From assembly GCF_020404745.1 (NCBI RefSeq), contig NZ_JAIZAP010000010.1, positions 110,681 to 174,680 of the forward strand: 64,000 nucleotides of DNA, read 5' to 3'. The position numbers and the translations under genes were made by a program. The notes beneath the pieces were generated by a model. The model searched no databases. It had not been told where the DNA came from and saw only the letters and a program-made list of their open reading frames with translations. The DNA comes from Aquibacillus saliphilus (GTDB taxonomy: Bacteria > Bacillota > Bacilli > Bacillales > Amphibacillaceae). Of this stretch, positions 1 through 7,138 are shown one piece after another (the stretch's first letter is position 1; each line of letters starts with the position of its first letter).

Positions 1-1328
1 GTTTCTTTGGTTGTTTGAAAAAATTGTGGTAAATGCTCTTTGTGAGCCTCTAGCATTTCGTCAACGATTTCTCTTGCAATGGTATCTGAAGGCGTTAATG
101 GATTGATGGTTAAAGCAAGTACTGCCTTATCATAATCCCCTGTTACTGCAGCTTCAGCAGCAACTCTCTCGAATGACTTAATTTGCTGAACTAATCCCCG
201 AACCTGTACAGGAAGATCACCAACTGTAATTGGTTTTGGACCGTCTTTTGTAATAACACAGCTTACTTCTACTGCAGAGTCATTTGGAATGCTCGCGATA
301 GCGCCGTTATTACGTGTATTGACAGGTTGAATATCGCCTTTATCTGTATAAATAGAGGTAATCAAGCGAACGGCTGCATCCGAGTAATACGCTCCCCCAC
401 GCTCTTCTAACTGAGGTGGTTTAATAGCTAGGTTTGGGTCTTTGTAAAGTTCAAATAATTCTTTTTCTAATTTTTGAACTACCTCGGCACGAGTGCCTTC
501 TTCTTTAGCATTTTTTGCATCTTTTTCGATCATGTCTTTCGTTTTGTAGTAGTAATTATGGTAAGGACATGTCAAGAGATTAAGGGCTTTAATGAACGAT
601 GGTTCCCAACCTAGTCCTTTAACATTTTTAACAAAACTAGTGTTGGTTGGATCTGTTAGTAGGTCGATTACTTTATCTTTGACACTTTCGCCATCGACGT
701 AAACATCCAAACCATAAACCATGTGGTTTAGTCCTGCAAAGTCAATGTTAACTCTTGAGTGATCGACATCTAATAATTTAGCGATACCCATTTCCATTCC
801 AATTGGCACATTACAAAGGCCGACAACCTTTTTAATGTTTGAATAACGCAGTACTGCTTCTGTTACCATACCAGCAGGATTGGTGAAATTGATTAACCAT
901 GCGTTTGGACATAATTCCTCGATATCTTTACAAATGTCTAAAATAACAGGGATTGTCCTCAACCCTTTAAACAAACCACCTGGTCCATTTGTTTCTTGAC
1001 CAAGTACACCATACTTCATTGGAATTCTTTCGTCTTTTGCCCGAGCTTCTAATAGACCTACACGAAATTGAGTTGTTACAAAATCAGCATCTTTTAATGC
1101 TTCTCTTCTATCTAAAGTTAAGTGGACTTCAATTGGAAGACCCGCCTTTTCAATCATACGTTTTGCTAGATTACCTACAATATCTAATTTTTCTTTTCCA
1201 GCTTCTATATCTACTAACCATAACTCTCTAACTGGTAATTCATGATAACGTTTAATAAAACCTTCTACTAATTCAGGCGTATAACTAGAACCGCCGCCAA
1301 TCGTTGTAATCTTAATCCCTTTTGCCAT
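1..1328 (-). CDS. 6-phospho-alpha/beta-glucosidase, GH4 family (C-terminus cut by window edge)
   Basis: Translating the minus strand from the ATG at 1328 gives about 442 residues with no stop before the window begins, so only the last few residues and the stop are missing; the family is usually about 440 residues. The N-terminus (MAKGIKITTIGGGSSYTPE) is the NAD-binding GxGSxxTP loop of GH4 enzymes. Further in are INFTNPAG, LCNVPIGM (NAD/metal Cys region) and GLNHMVYG, all typical. GH4 enzymes use NAD+ and Mn2+ to cleave phosphorylated disaccharides delivered by a PTS in the cytoplasm. A GGAGGTG-like site precedes the start. The divergent RpiR regulator is the likely controller. I cannot tell alpha from beta specificity; similarity in feel is to LicH/CelF. 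Confidence 0.9.
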   Translation of the reverse strand, partial: MAKGIKITTIGGGSSYTPELVEGFIKRYHELPVRELWLVDIEAGKEKLDIVGNLAKRMIEKAGLPIEVHLTLDRREALKDADFVTTQFRVGLLEARAKDERIPMKYGVLGQETNGPGGLFKGLRTIPVILDICKDIEELCPNAWLINFTNPAGMVTEAVLRYSNIKKVVGLCNVPIGMEMGIAKLLDVDHSRVNIDFAGLNHMVYGLDVYVDGESVKDKVIDLLTDPTNTSFVKNVKGLGWEPSFIKALNLLTCPYHNYYYKTKDMIEKDAKNAKEEGTRAEVVQKLEKELFELYKDPNLAIKPPQLEERGGAYYSDAAVRLITSIYTDKGDIQPVNTRNNGAIASIPNDSAVEVSCVITKDGPKPITVGDLPVQVRGLVQQIKSFERVAAEAAVTGDYDKAVLALTINPLTPSDTIAREIVDEMLEAHKEHLPQFFQTTKE

Positions 1329-1445
1329 AGGTCATGCACCTCCGTTTAGTTACTTCTTTAATCAACTTTAATTCATATTTATATGTTCATTGTAAGGGTT
1401 CTCTTAGGTGGTGTATAGATGATGGGGATTTATAGTTTGTTGTAA

Positions 1446-1459
1446 CGAAAGCGGTTATT
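1446..1459. promoter_or_regulatory. Possible catabolite-responsive (cre-like) site
   Basis: CGAAAGCGGTTATT in the divergent GH4/RpiR intergenic region matches the CcpA cre consensus TGWAARCGYTWNCW at 11 of 14 positions. A phospho-glycosidase gene is a reasonable CcpA target. Three mismatches make this weak. Confidence 0.25.
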
Positions 1460-1540
1460 TGTTTCAAGTGTGTAACAGTGTGTTTTATATAAGAACCTAT
1501 GATAAAATTGGCCTTAGAATTGTTAGAAGGGATGATCCAC

Positions 1541-2278
1541 ATGTTTACAAGCGAGCAAATTGCTTCATTCAATGAATTAGAGACCCAACTGTATAACTAT
1601 ATTAGTGAAAATAGAGAGAAAGTCGCTTATATGCGGATCCGTGAATTAGCTGATAAAACACATGTATCAACCGCTACGATTTTACGTTTTTGTCGAAAAA
1701 TTAATTGTGAAGGATTTTCAGAATTCAAAGTAAAGCTCAAACTAGATATAGAACAAAATGAAACTACCGTTGTCAAAAGTGGTCAGCATGTGCTCACGGA
1801 ATTCTTTGAACGTTCGCTAACTGGCAGTATCGATGAAAAGATACAACAAGCAGCCACTATCATCACAAAAGCGGAAACTGTTATTTTCATTGGAATTGGA
1901 AGCTCAGGGATTCTAGCAGAGTATGGCGCACGGTATTTCTCAAGTTTAGGCAAGTTCTCCATGTATATTAAAGATCCCCTTTTTCCAATCCGAACGCATA
2001 TGCTTAAGTCTAGTGCAACCATTGCCTTGTCGGTTTCAGGGGAAAGTAACTATTCGATTAATCATATCAATCAACTAAAGCAAGAAGGTAGTAACATTAT
2101 AAGTATTACAAACAGTAAACATTCTACTATTGCTACTATTTCTAATGTGAATATTCCATACTATGTAACACAGGAACGTTATCAAAATTCTGATATTACA
2201 ACACAGGTACCGGTGGTTTATATATTAGAAACATTGGCTCGTGAAATACATAAATTGACCAATCAAAACGGGAGTTAA
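1541..2278 (+). CDS. MurR/RpiR family transcriptional regulator
   Basis: A 245-residue regulator if translation begins at the ATG at 1541, which follows AGAAGG at good distance; upstream in-frame ATGs at 1499 and 1532 lack spaced Shine-Dalgarno sites. The N-terminal third is an RpiR-type helix-turn-helix (YMRIRELADKTHVSTATILRF). The C-terminal half is a SIS sugar-phosphate-binding domain with the IFIGIGSSGILAEYGARYF glycine loop and a later SVSGES motif. SIS-domain regulators sense phosphosugars. Its position head to head with the GH4 gene suggests it controls use of the sugar phosphate that enzyme cleaves; that is inference from context. Confidence 0.9.
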   Translation: MFTSEQIASFNELETQLYNYISENREKVAYMRIRELADKTHVSTATILRFCRKINCEGFSEFKVKLKLDIEQNETTVVKSGQHVLTEFFERSLTGSIDEKIQQAATIITKAETVIFIGIGSSGILAEYGARYFSSLGKFSMYIKDPLFPIRTHMLKSSATIALSVSGESNYSINHINQLKQEGSNIISITNSKHSTIATISNVNIPYYVTQERYQNSDITTQVPVVYILETLAREIHKLTNQNGS

Positions 2279-2435
2279 CAGGTTTGGATGAATACTTTAA
2301 AGAAGTACGATATTCTTGTCACACCTAACGTCAACTTTCCTTCATAATAAAATTATTTATTTTCGGAGTTATTTTTTACACATGTTGAATCTAAATTAGA
2401 CTAATAATAGAAGAGGTGAATAAATCGATAACTAA

Positions 2436-2522
2436 TTTCACTTGATCATATAGAAAATCCAGCAGCATTGATCGGTACATAGCGAAACTCGGGAAATGCT
2501 AAATTTGGTTGATCAAGTGAAA
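2436..2522. repeat. Perfect 13-bp inverted repeat with 61-base spacer
   Basis: TTTCACTTGATCA at 2436-2448 is exactly inverted at 2510-2522. The spacer holds a second short complementary pair (AGCATT / AATGCT), so an RNA could fold into a nested stem. There is no T-run after it and no ORF with a start inside. It lies in the 446-base gap between the RpiR gene and des. The function is unknown. Confidence 0.5.
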
Positions 2523-2599
2523 CGAAAGGGTTCTGGAATAGTAGTTACAAGTAGGGGCTCAGATATGGAATAGGTCTATTCTGTTTAAGTTGGACAAGC

Positions 2600-2640
2600 T
2601 TATATGACATATGTCATATAAAAGAAATTACATATATGAC
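2600..2640. promoter_or_regulatory. Probable DesR operator of des
   Basis: Bases 2600-2621 are a perfect 22-bp palindrome with core TATGACATATGTCATA. Its right half, GTCATATA, is repeated inverted as TATATGAC at 2633-2640, giving two overlapping dyads. They sit immediately upstream of the des -35 element, the position from which phosphorylated DesR activates des in B. subtilis. desK and desR follow the desaturase gene, so DesR is the natural ligand. The assignment comes from position and context, not from a measured consensus. Confidence 0.65.
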
Positions 2641-2649
2641 TATTTTAGC

Positions 2650-2678
2650 TTGTTCACGTCCTTTATTATTGAGATAAT
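2650..2678 (+). promoter_or_regulatory. Sigma-A promoter of des
   Basis: TTGTTC at 2650-2655 and GATAAT at 2673-2678 are separated by exactly 17 bases and lie 46 bases before the des start codon. The imperfect -35 fits a promoter that needs the upstream activator site. Confidence 0.65.
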
Positions 2679-2724
2679 CAAAATTCCAGATGAAGCATTA
2701 TAATAGATGCTTAAGGAGGAAACC

Positions 2725-3780
2725 ATGAGCAAGCAAAAACAAGCACAACTAAGAAAAAACGTGAAACCATTTGAAACTTCCGACACGAAAGCAAGTATTA
2801 AACAATTAATAAATACAATACCACCATTCTTCATTCTTTGGTTTCTAGCCTATCAAAGTCTATCCGTATCGATATGGTTAACTCTAGGGCTTTCGGTTAT
2901 TGCAGCAGGGTTTGTCATTCGAACCTTTATAATTTTTCACGACTGTACGCACCAATCATTTTTCAAAAACAAAAAAGCAAATCGTATTGTGGGTACAATT
3001 ACCGGTATCATTACTCACTTTGCTTTTGAAAAGTGGAAAAGAAGCCACTCTATTCATCACGCAACAAGCAGTAATTTAGATAAGCGTGGAACAGGAGATA
3101 TGTGGGTGTTGACTATAGATGAGTATCTTTCCGCATCTTTTTGGAAAAAGTTAGGTTACCGTCTTTATCGAAATCCAATTGTTATGTTTGGACTTGGCCC
3201 AGTTTATCTATTCTTAGTAGATAATCGCCATAACCGAAAAGGGGCAAAACGAAAAGAACGTTTGAACACTTACTTGATAAATCTTGCACTTGTTCTTATT
3301 TATGGATTGTTGGTATGGACAATCGGTTGGCAAGCACTGTTAATCATTCAACTTCCGATCCTATTTGTCTCCGGTACACTAGGAATTTGGTTATTCTATG
3401 TCCAGCATCAATTTGAGGATTCCTACTTTGAAAATGAATCTGAGTGGGATTATGTGAAAGCAGCAATAGATGGTAGTTCGTATTACAAATTACCGAAAGT
3501 AATGCAATGGATTACAGGTAATATCGGCTTCCACCATGTGCACCATTTAAGCCCAAGAGTACCGAACTACAATCTAGAAAAGGCACATGAATCTACTCCG
3601 CCACTTCAAAAAGCTACGACAATTACTTTTGCTGCAAGTTTGGTTTCGATTCGTTTCCGTTTATACGATGAAAAAAATCAAACATTTGTCGGCTTTAAGG
3701 AAGTTAAAGCGTTGATGGCTGACAAGTCAAAAGCAAACTTACAATTGAAAAATAGAAGGCCAAGCTATCAGGAAAAATAA
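2725..3780 (+). CDS. des: Acyl-lipid (phospholipid) fatty acid desaturase
   Basis: A 351-residue integral membrane desaturase starting at the ATG at 2725, eight bases after AAGGAGG; an upstream in-frame ATG at 2707 overlaps that site. The three histidine boxes for the di-iron centre are visible: HDCTH (72-76), HSIHH (108-112) and HHVHH near residue 272. Hydrophobic segments flank the boxes. Des of B. subtilis (352 residues) introduces a double bond into acyl chains of membrane lipids after cold shock to restore fluidity. It is followed by its own terminator and then desK-desR, the same gene order as in B. subtilis. An overlapping palindromic operator and promoter lie upstream. Confidence 0.95.
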   Translation: MSKQKQAQLRKNVKPFETSDTKASIKQLINTIPPFFILWFLAYQSLSVSIWLTLGLSVIAAGFVIRTFIIFHDCTHQSFFKNKKANRIVGTITGIITHFAFEKWKRSHSIHHATSSNLDKRGTGDMWVLTIDEYLSASFWKKLGYRLYRNPIVMFGLGPVYLFLVDNRHNRKGAKRKERLNTYLINLALVLIYGLLVWTIGWQALLIIQLPILFVSGTLGIWLFYVQHQFEDSYFENESEWDYVKAAIDGSSYYKLPKVMQWITGNIGFHHVHHLSPRVPNYNLEKAHESTPPLQKATTITFAASLVSIRFRLYDEKNQTFVGFKEVKALMADKSKANLQLKNRRPSYQEK

Positions 3781-3791
3781 ATAATAATCCG

Positions 3792-3825
3792 AAACCCTTC
3801 AACTCATCATTGAAGGGTTTTCTAT
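3792..3825 (+). terminator. Terminator after des
   Basis: AAACCCTTCA and TGAAGGGTTT form a 10-bp perfect stem around a 9-base loop, followed by a T-rich stretch. It separates des from the desKR transcript. Confidence 0.85.
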
Positions 3826-3832
3826 TTTGTTA

Positions 3833-3861
3833 TTAATTGAAACATGCTTTTTTGTTATAAT
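3833..3861 (+). promoter_or_regulatory. Probable promoter of desK-desR
   Basis: TTAATT (3833-3838) and a consensus TATAAT (3856-3861) are 17 bases apart, 64 bases before the desK start. The weak -35 and strong -10 suggest low constitutive expression, as expected for a sensor pair. Confidence 0.5.
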
Positions 3862-3924
3862 TAATTTAGGGTGATAGCTAGGGTGTAAACAATGGAAACT
3901 GTGCAATAGACGAAGGAGATCACT

Positions 3925-5061
3925 ATGCAGAACTGGTATCATATTTTTCCGAGAAATACTGGACTTAGCGCTTATATTTGGATTATTTTTGGAGTTTTGC
4001 CTTTTTATTTTATAATTAGATCTTCAACAGCAATTGATATAATTATTGGTATTTTCTTAATCTTGTTATTCTTCGCTTCTTACAGGCTTTCATTTGTTAC
4101 AAAAGGTGGACTTGTCTATCTGTGGGTAGCAATCGATATGGCTGTCAGTATTGTGATGACGATCTATTTTAGTTATGTTTATTTTTCGCTTTTTTTAGCT
4201 TTCTTCATAGGTAATGTTCAAAACAAAGCAGGATTCATTACATTATATGTAGTCCATCTTGTTACAACAATAGGCGCGATTACTACCGGTTTCTTTTTGA
4301 AAACAGATATGTTCTTCACACAAATACCATTTATTGTAGTTTGTGTGATAGGTGTTATTTTGCTTCCGTTTAATATGTATAATCGAACTAAACGTGAAAA
4401 GCTTGAAGGTCAACTAGAAGATGCAAATAAACGAATATCTCAATTAATGGTTATAGAAGAACGTCAAAGGATTGCGCGTGACTTGCATGACACACTAGGA
4501 CAGAAACTATCTCTGATTGGTTTGAAAAGTGACTTGGCTGGAAAATTAATTTCGGTAAATCCTGAATCAGCCAAAAATGAGATCGATGATATTCGCCAAA
4601 CTGCAAGAACAGCACTGAAAGAAGTGCGTGAGATGGTATCTGATATGCGCGGTGCAAAATTAGAGGATGAAATTGTCCATATTAAGCAAATTTTAGAAGC
4701 TGCCCAAATAGAAAATGTGATAGAGGGAAATCCAAAACTTACAAATGCTCCCTTATTAGTCGAAAATGTAATGAGTATGTGTTTGAAAGAGTCTGTTACG
4801 AATATAGTTAAACATAGTCAAGCAACATACTGTGAAGTAATGATTGAGCAATCACCCGATGAACTGCTTGTAAAAGTGCATGATAATGGTGTCGGTATTT
4901 CAGATGACATGGATGCTAATAAGGGGCATGGACTTCAGGGGATGCGAGAACGATTAGAATTCGTTAATGGCAGTTTAGAGATTGAATCTTCGAATGGCAC
5001 GACACTTTGTATCAAGATACCGAATGCTATTCAACAAACAAAATGGGAGGGATTAAAGTGA
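3925..5061 (+). CDS. desK: Membrane thermosensor histidine kinase DesK
   Basis: A 378-residue kinase that closely follows B. subtilis DesK in length and order. The first 150 residues form about five membrane segments, ending in LLPFNMYNRTKREK. A charged linker helix (EGQLEDANKRISQL) then leads to the HisKA_3 box with RDLHDTLGQKLSLIGLKS, where His188 is the phosphoacceptor. The ATPase end has MCLKESVTNIVKHS (N box) and GHGLQGMRERLEF (G box). DesK senses bilayer thickness and order on cooling and phosphorylates DesR. The start ATG is preceded by GAAGGAGA. Its last four bases overlap the desR start (GTGA), so the two are translationally coupled. Confidence 0.95.
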   Translation: MQNWYHIFPRNTGLSAYIWIIFGVLPFYFIIRSSTAIDIIIGIFLILLFFASYRLSFVTKGGLVYLWVAIDMAVSIVMTIYFSYVYFSLFLAFFIGNVQNKAGFITLYVVHLVTTIGAITTGFFLKTDMFFTQIPFIVVCVIGVILLPFNMYNRTKREKLEGQLEDANKRISQLMVIEERQRIARDLHDTLGQKLSLIGLKSDLAGKLISVNPESAKNEIDDIRQTARTALKEVREMVSDMRGAKLEDEIVHIKQILEAAQIENVIEGNPKLTNAPLLVENVMSMCLKESVTNIVKHSQATYCEVMIEQSPDELLVKVHDNGVGISDDMDANKGHGLQGMRERLEFVNGSLEIESSNGTTLCIKIPNAIQQTKWEGLK

Positions 5062-5657
5062 TTCGGATTGTACTTGCCGAGGACCAACGCCTGTTGCTCG
5101 GGGCTCTTGGTTCTTTGCTTGATTTGGAAGAAGATATGGATGTTGTTGGTAAAGCTAGGAACGGGGAAGAAGCATTAGCCTTAGTTAAGCAGCATGACCC
5201 TGATATATGTATTATGGACATCGAAATGCCGCTTAAAAGTGGCTTAGATGCAGCCGAGGAATTAAAAGATCATTCATGCAAAGTGATTATCCTTACCACT
5301 TTTGCAAGATCAGGATATTTTGAACGAGCACGTGATGCAGGGGTAAGCGGCTATTTGTTAAAAGATAGTCCAAGCGAGGACTTGGCTAACTCAATTCGAG
5401 TCATTATGGATGGTCGCCGAGTTTATGCTCCAGAATTAGTGGATATGGCTTATAGTGATGTAAACCCGCTTACCGATCGAGAAGAACAAGTAATCAAATT
5501 AATGGCTGATGGGAAAAATACAAAAGAAATAGCAAGTCAGCTTTATCTTACCAATGGTACTGTCCGCAATTATATTTCAACCATTCTAGATAAGCTTGAG
5601 GTAAGCAACCGGATCGAGGCTATTACTCGTTTTAAGGAAAAAGGTTGGTTTAAGTAA
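5058..5657 (+). CDS. desR: NarL/LuxR-type response regulator DesR
   Basis: A 199-residue regulator starting at GTG 5058, with GGGAGG just upstream and overlapping the desK stop. The receiver domain has the acidic pair (AED, 8-9), phospho-acceptor Asp54 in CIMDIEMP, Thr in ILTTFAR and Lys in GYLLKDSPS. The C-terminal LuxR helix-turn-helix reads LTDREEQVIKLMADGKNTKE and TNGTVRNYISTILDKL. Phosphorylated DesR activates des in B. subtilis. The operator at 2600-2640 is the likely target here. Confidence 0.95.
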   Translation: MIRIVLAEDQRLLLGALGSLLDLEEDMDVVGKARNGEEALALVKQHDPDICIMDIEMPLKSGLDAAEELKDHSCKVIILTTFARSGYFERARDAGVSGYLLKDSPSEDLANSIRVIMDGRRVYAPELVDMAYSDVNPLTDREEQVIKLMADGKNTKEIASQLYLTNGTVRNYISTILDKLEVSNRIEAITRFKEKGWFK

Positions 5658-5724
5658 AATTCTTATTTTACCGAGTCAATGTTGTATCCTGGTGGCGATA
5701 AATAGATATGATGAAATTGATTGT

Positions 5725-5750
5725 ACCAGTCGATAAGGCTGGTATTTTTG
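5725..5750 (+). terminator. Terminator after desR
   Basis: TACCAG and CTGGTA pair across a short loop and are followed by TTTTTG. Confidence 0.7.
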
Positions 5751-5777
5751 TTGGATTTTTTGAATTGCTCAAAACAA

Positions 5778-5805
5778 ACGGGCGCGATTAAATAATCGCA
5801 CCCGT
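5778..5805 (-). terminator. Terminator of the MerR regulator gene
   Basis: A 28-bp near-perfect inverted repeat (ACGGG.GCGATT / AATCGC.CCCGT) sits just past the stop codon of the minus-strand MerR gene. The minus strand continues with a T-rich stretch. Confidence 0.75.
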
Positions 5806-5809
5806 AAAA

Positions 5810-6577
5810 TTAGTTGTCTACCATGTCAGTATAAATGTGAATAGCATCTCTTAAAAATGCTGCTTTACCAGGTTGGTCCTTATCATAAAAGGCAGTAAAC
5901 CTTTCATCGTCAACATAAAGTTGAGCAACACCCGCATGTGCTTCTTTTGTATAACTATTCCAATAAAGGCTTATCCACTGACGATGTAAGTCAGCTGTCT
6001 TCCTGGCCAAATCACTAGAAGGATCTTTGGTTTCGAATGCCTCACTTAGTGTAACAAGTACTTCTTCACCAAGTTTTTCCGCTCTTTCAAATTGTTCTTG
6101 TGTCATCCCCTTCATTTTTTGGTTAGATTTATCCACTTGTGCATCCCCGTATGTTTTCCTAATTTCTTTCCCGAATTCTTTTTCATTTTCATCTATCATT
6201 TTTTGTTTAAGACCCTCAAATTTTTCTTTGTCAGTCATTGTAGTTCTCCCTTCTCTGTTATCTAATGTTTTATTAACAGTTGAAATCATCTTGTCTAACT
6301 CTTCTCGTTTTGTTAAAAGCTTCTCTCTATGGTCGTAAAGTGCATGTGTACTGTTAAATGAGGGGTCAGTAATGATTCGCTTAATAGCATCCAAACTAAC
6401 TCCAAGTTGTTTATAAAAAAGAATTTGCTGGAGCTGATCTACCTCTGCTTGGCTATATATCCGGTAACCGGAAGAATTGATTCTTGAAGGTACTAAAAGA
6501 CCAATTTGATGATAATAACGAAGCGTTCTGGTACTAATACCTGCGAGTTTTCCAAGCTTTTGAACAGTGTATTCCAT
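5810..6577 (-). CDS. MerR family regulator with TipAS ligand-binding domain (Mta/TipA-like)
   Basis: A 255-residue protein from the ATG at 6577, eight bases after AGGAGGTG; an in-frame GTG at 6586 lies inside that site. Residues 1-70 form a MerR winged helix (YTVQKLGKLAGISTRTLRYY, YSQAEVDQLQQILFYKQLG). A long linker coiled coil follows. From about residue 115 comes a TipAS-like helical domain (MTDKEKFEGLK through YDKDQPGKAAF). B. subtilis Mta has this architecture and activates multidrug efflux genes and itself. The drug exporter at 7139 is a plausible target, although no matching palindrome was found before it. The promoter on the minus strand has the 19-bp MerR-type spacer. Confidence 0.9.
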   Translation of the reverse strand: MEYTVQKLGKLAGISTRTLRYYHQIGLLVPSRINSSGYRIYSQAEVDQLQQILFYKQLGVSLDAIKRIITDPSFNSTHALYDHREKLLTKREELDKMISTVNKTLDNREGRTTMTDKEKFEGLKQKMIDENEKEFGKEIRKTYGDAQVDKSNQKMKGMTQEQFERAEKLGEEVLVTLSEAFETKDPSSDLARKTADLHRQWISLYWNSYTKEAHAGVAQLYVDDERFTAFYDKDQPGKAAFLRDAIHIYTDMVDN

Positions 6578-6601
6578 GGGTTTCACCTCCTGTTAACTAA
6601 T

Positions 6602-6632
6602 ACAATACACCTTTACGTAACGTAAAGGTAAA
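6602..6632 (-). promoter_or_regulatory. MerR-type promoter with 19-bp spacer and palindromic operator
   Basis: On the minus strand TTTACC (-35, 6627-6632) and TATTGT (-10, 6602-6607) are separated by exactly 19 bases. The region carries a palindrome of ten bases on each side of one central base at 6609-6629 (ACCTTTACGT / ACGTAAAGGT). A long spacer with a dyad between the hexamers is the signature of promoters remodelled by MerR-family activators, so this gene probably activates itself. Confidence 0.75.
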
Positions 6633-6722
6633 GAGGGAATGAAAAATTTAATAAGAAAGTTAAACTATTGTGTTATCATTGGTAATTATAATAGTCAATC
6701 AATAGCTGAGAGGGTTTTTGAA

Positions 6723-6791
6723 ATGAATGATGAGTTTAGTCTGAAAGAGTTTCTTTTCAATGATGACTCATTCAAAAAACGAAGAAAGTGA
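6723..6791 (+). CDS. Short N-terminal reading frame, probably detached from the following membrane protein
   Basis: An ATG at 6723 opens a 22-codon frame (MNDEFSLKEFLFNDDSFKKR...) ending in TGA at 6789-6791. Its charged tail is what would be expected before the first membrane segment of the next frame. That frame begins at GTG 6788 in another phase with a GTGA overlap. Either a one-base indel (an A-run lies at 6774-6779) has split one gene, or two tiny coupled genes exist. Confidence 0.4.
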   Translation: MNDEFSLKEFLFNDDSFKKRRK

Positions 6792-7027
6792 TAGGCATTA
6801 TATTCACACTAATCTTTTTCGTGATCCAGATTACTACTGAAAATACGAATAGTCTATTAATGATTTTACAACTTATGTCCATTGGTTTGATCGTATTTTA
6901 CATATTAAAAATAGTTATCTATACTATTCCCGAAAAGAAAAAAGTCCATATTTGGGACCTTGTTGGGATCGTTCTCATAACACTATTATTCATTTATCTA
7001 GTTTCGCCGTCTGTTGTTGCTAATTAA
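6788..7027 (+). CDS. Small membrane protein, probably 5'-truncated by frameshift
   Basis: Seventy-nine residues with three hydrophobic segments (residues 2-16, about 20-42 and about 55-74) and a positively charged loop (PEKKKVHIWD). No family recognised. GTG 6788 has no good Shine-Dalgarno site of its own. Joining it to the upstream frame at 6723 would give a protein of about 101 residues with a normal cytoplasmic N-terminus. It lies between the MerR regulator and the drug exporter. Confidence 0.5.
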   Translation: MIGIIFTLIFFVIQITTENTNSLLMILQLMSIGLIVFYILKIVIYTIPEKKKVHIWDLVGIVLITLLFIYLVSPSVVAN

Positions 7028-7138
7028 CTAGTAAAGAGTAAACAAATGTTTGTTAATTAGGTAGACTTTTACCGTTGAAAAATATAGTAGTCTTCCAGGT
7101 CACCAATACACTAGACATAAATAGAGAGGAACAAACGA

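Noticed and set aside
989..1231. Plus-strand 80-residue frame
   Set aside because: Antisense to the GH4 gene and rich in Leu and Phe as shadows often are; no ribosome site.
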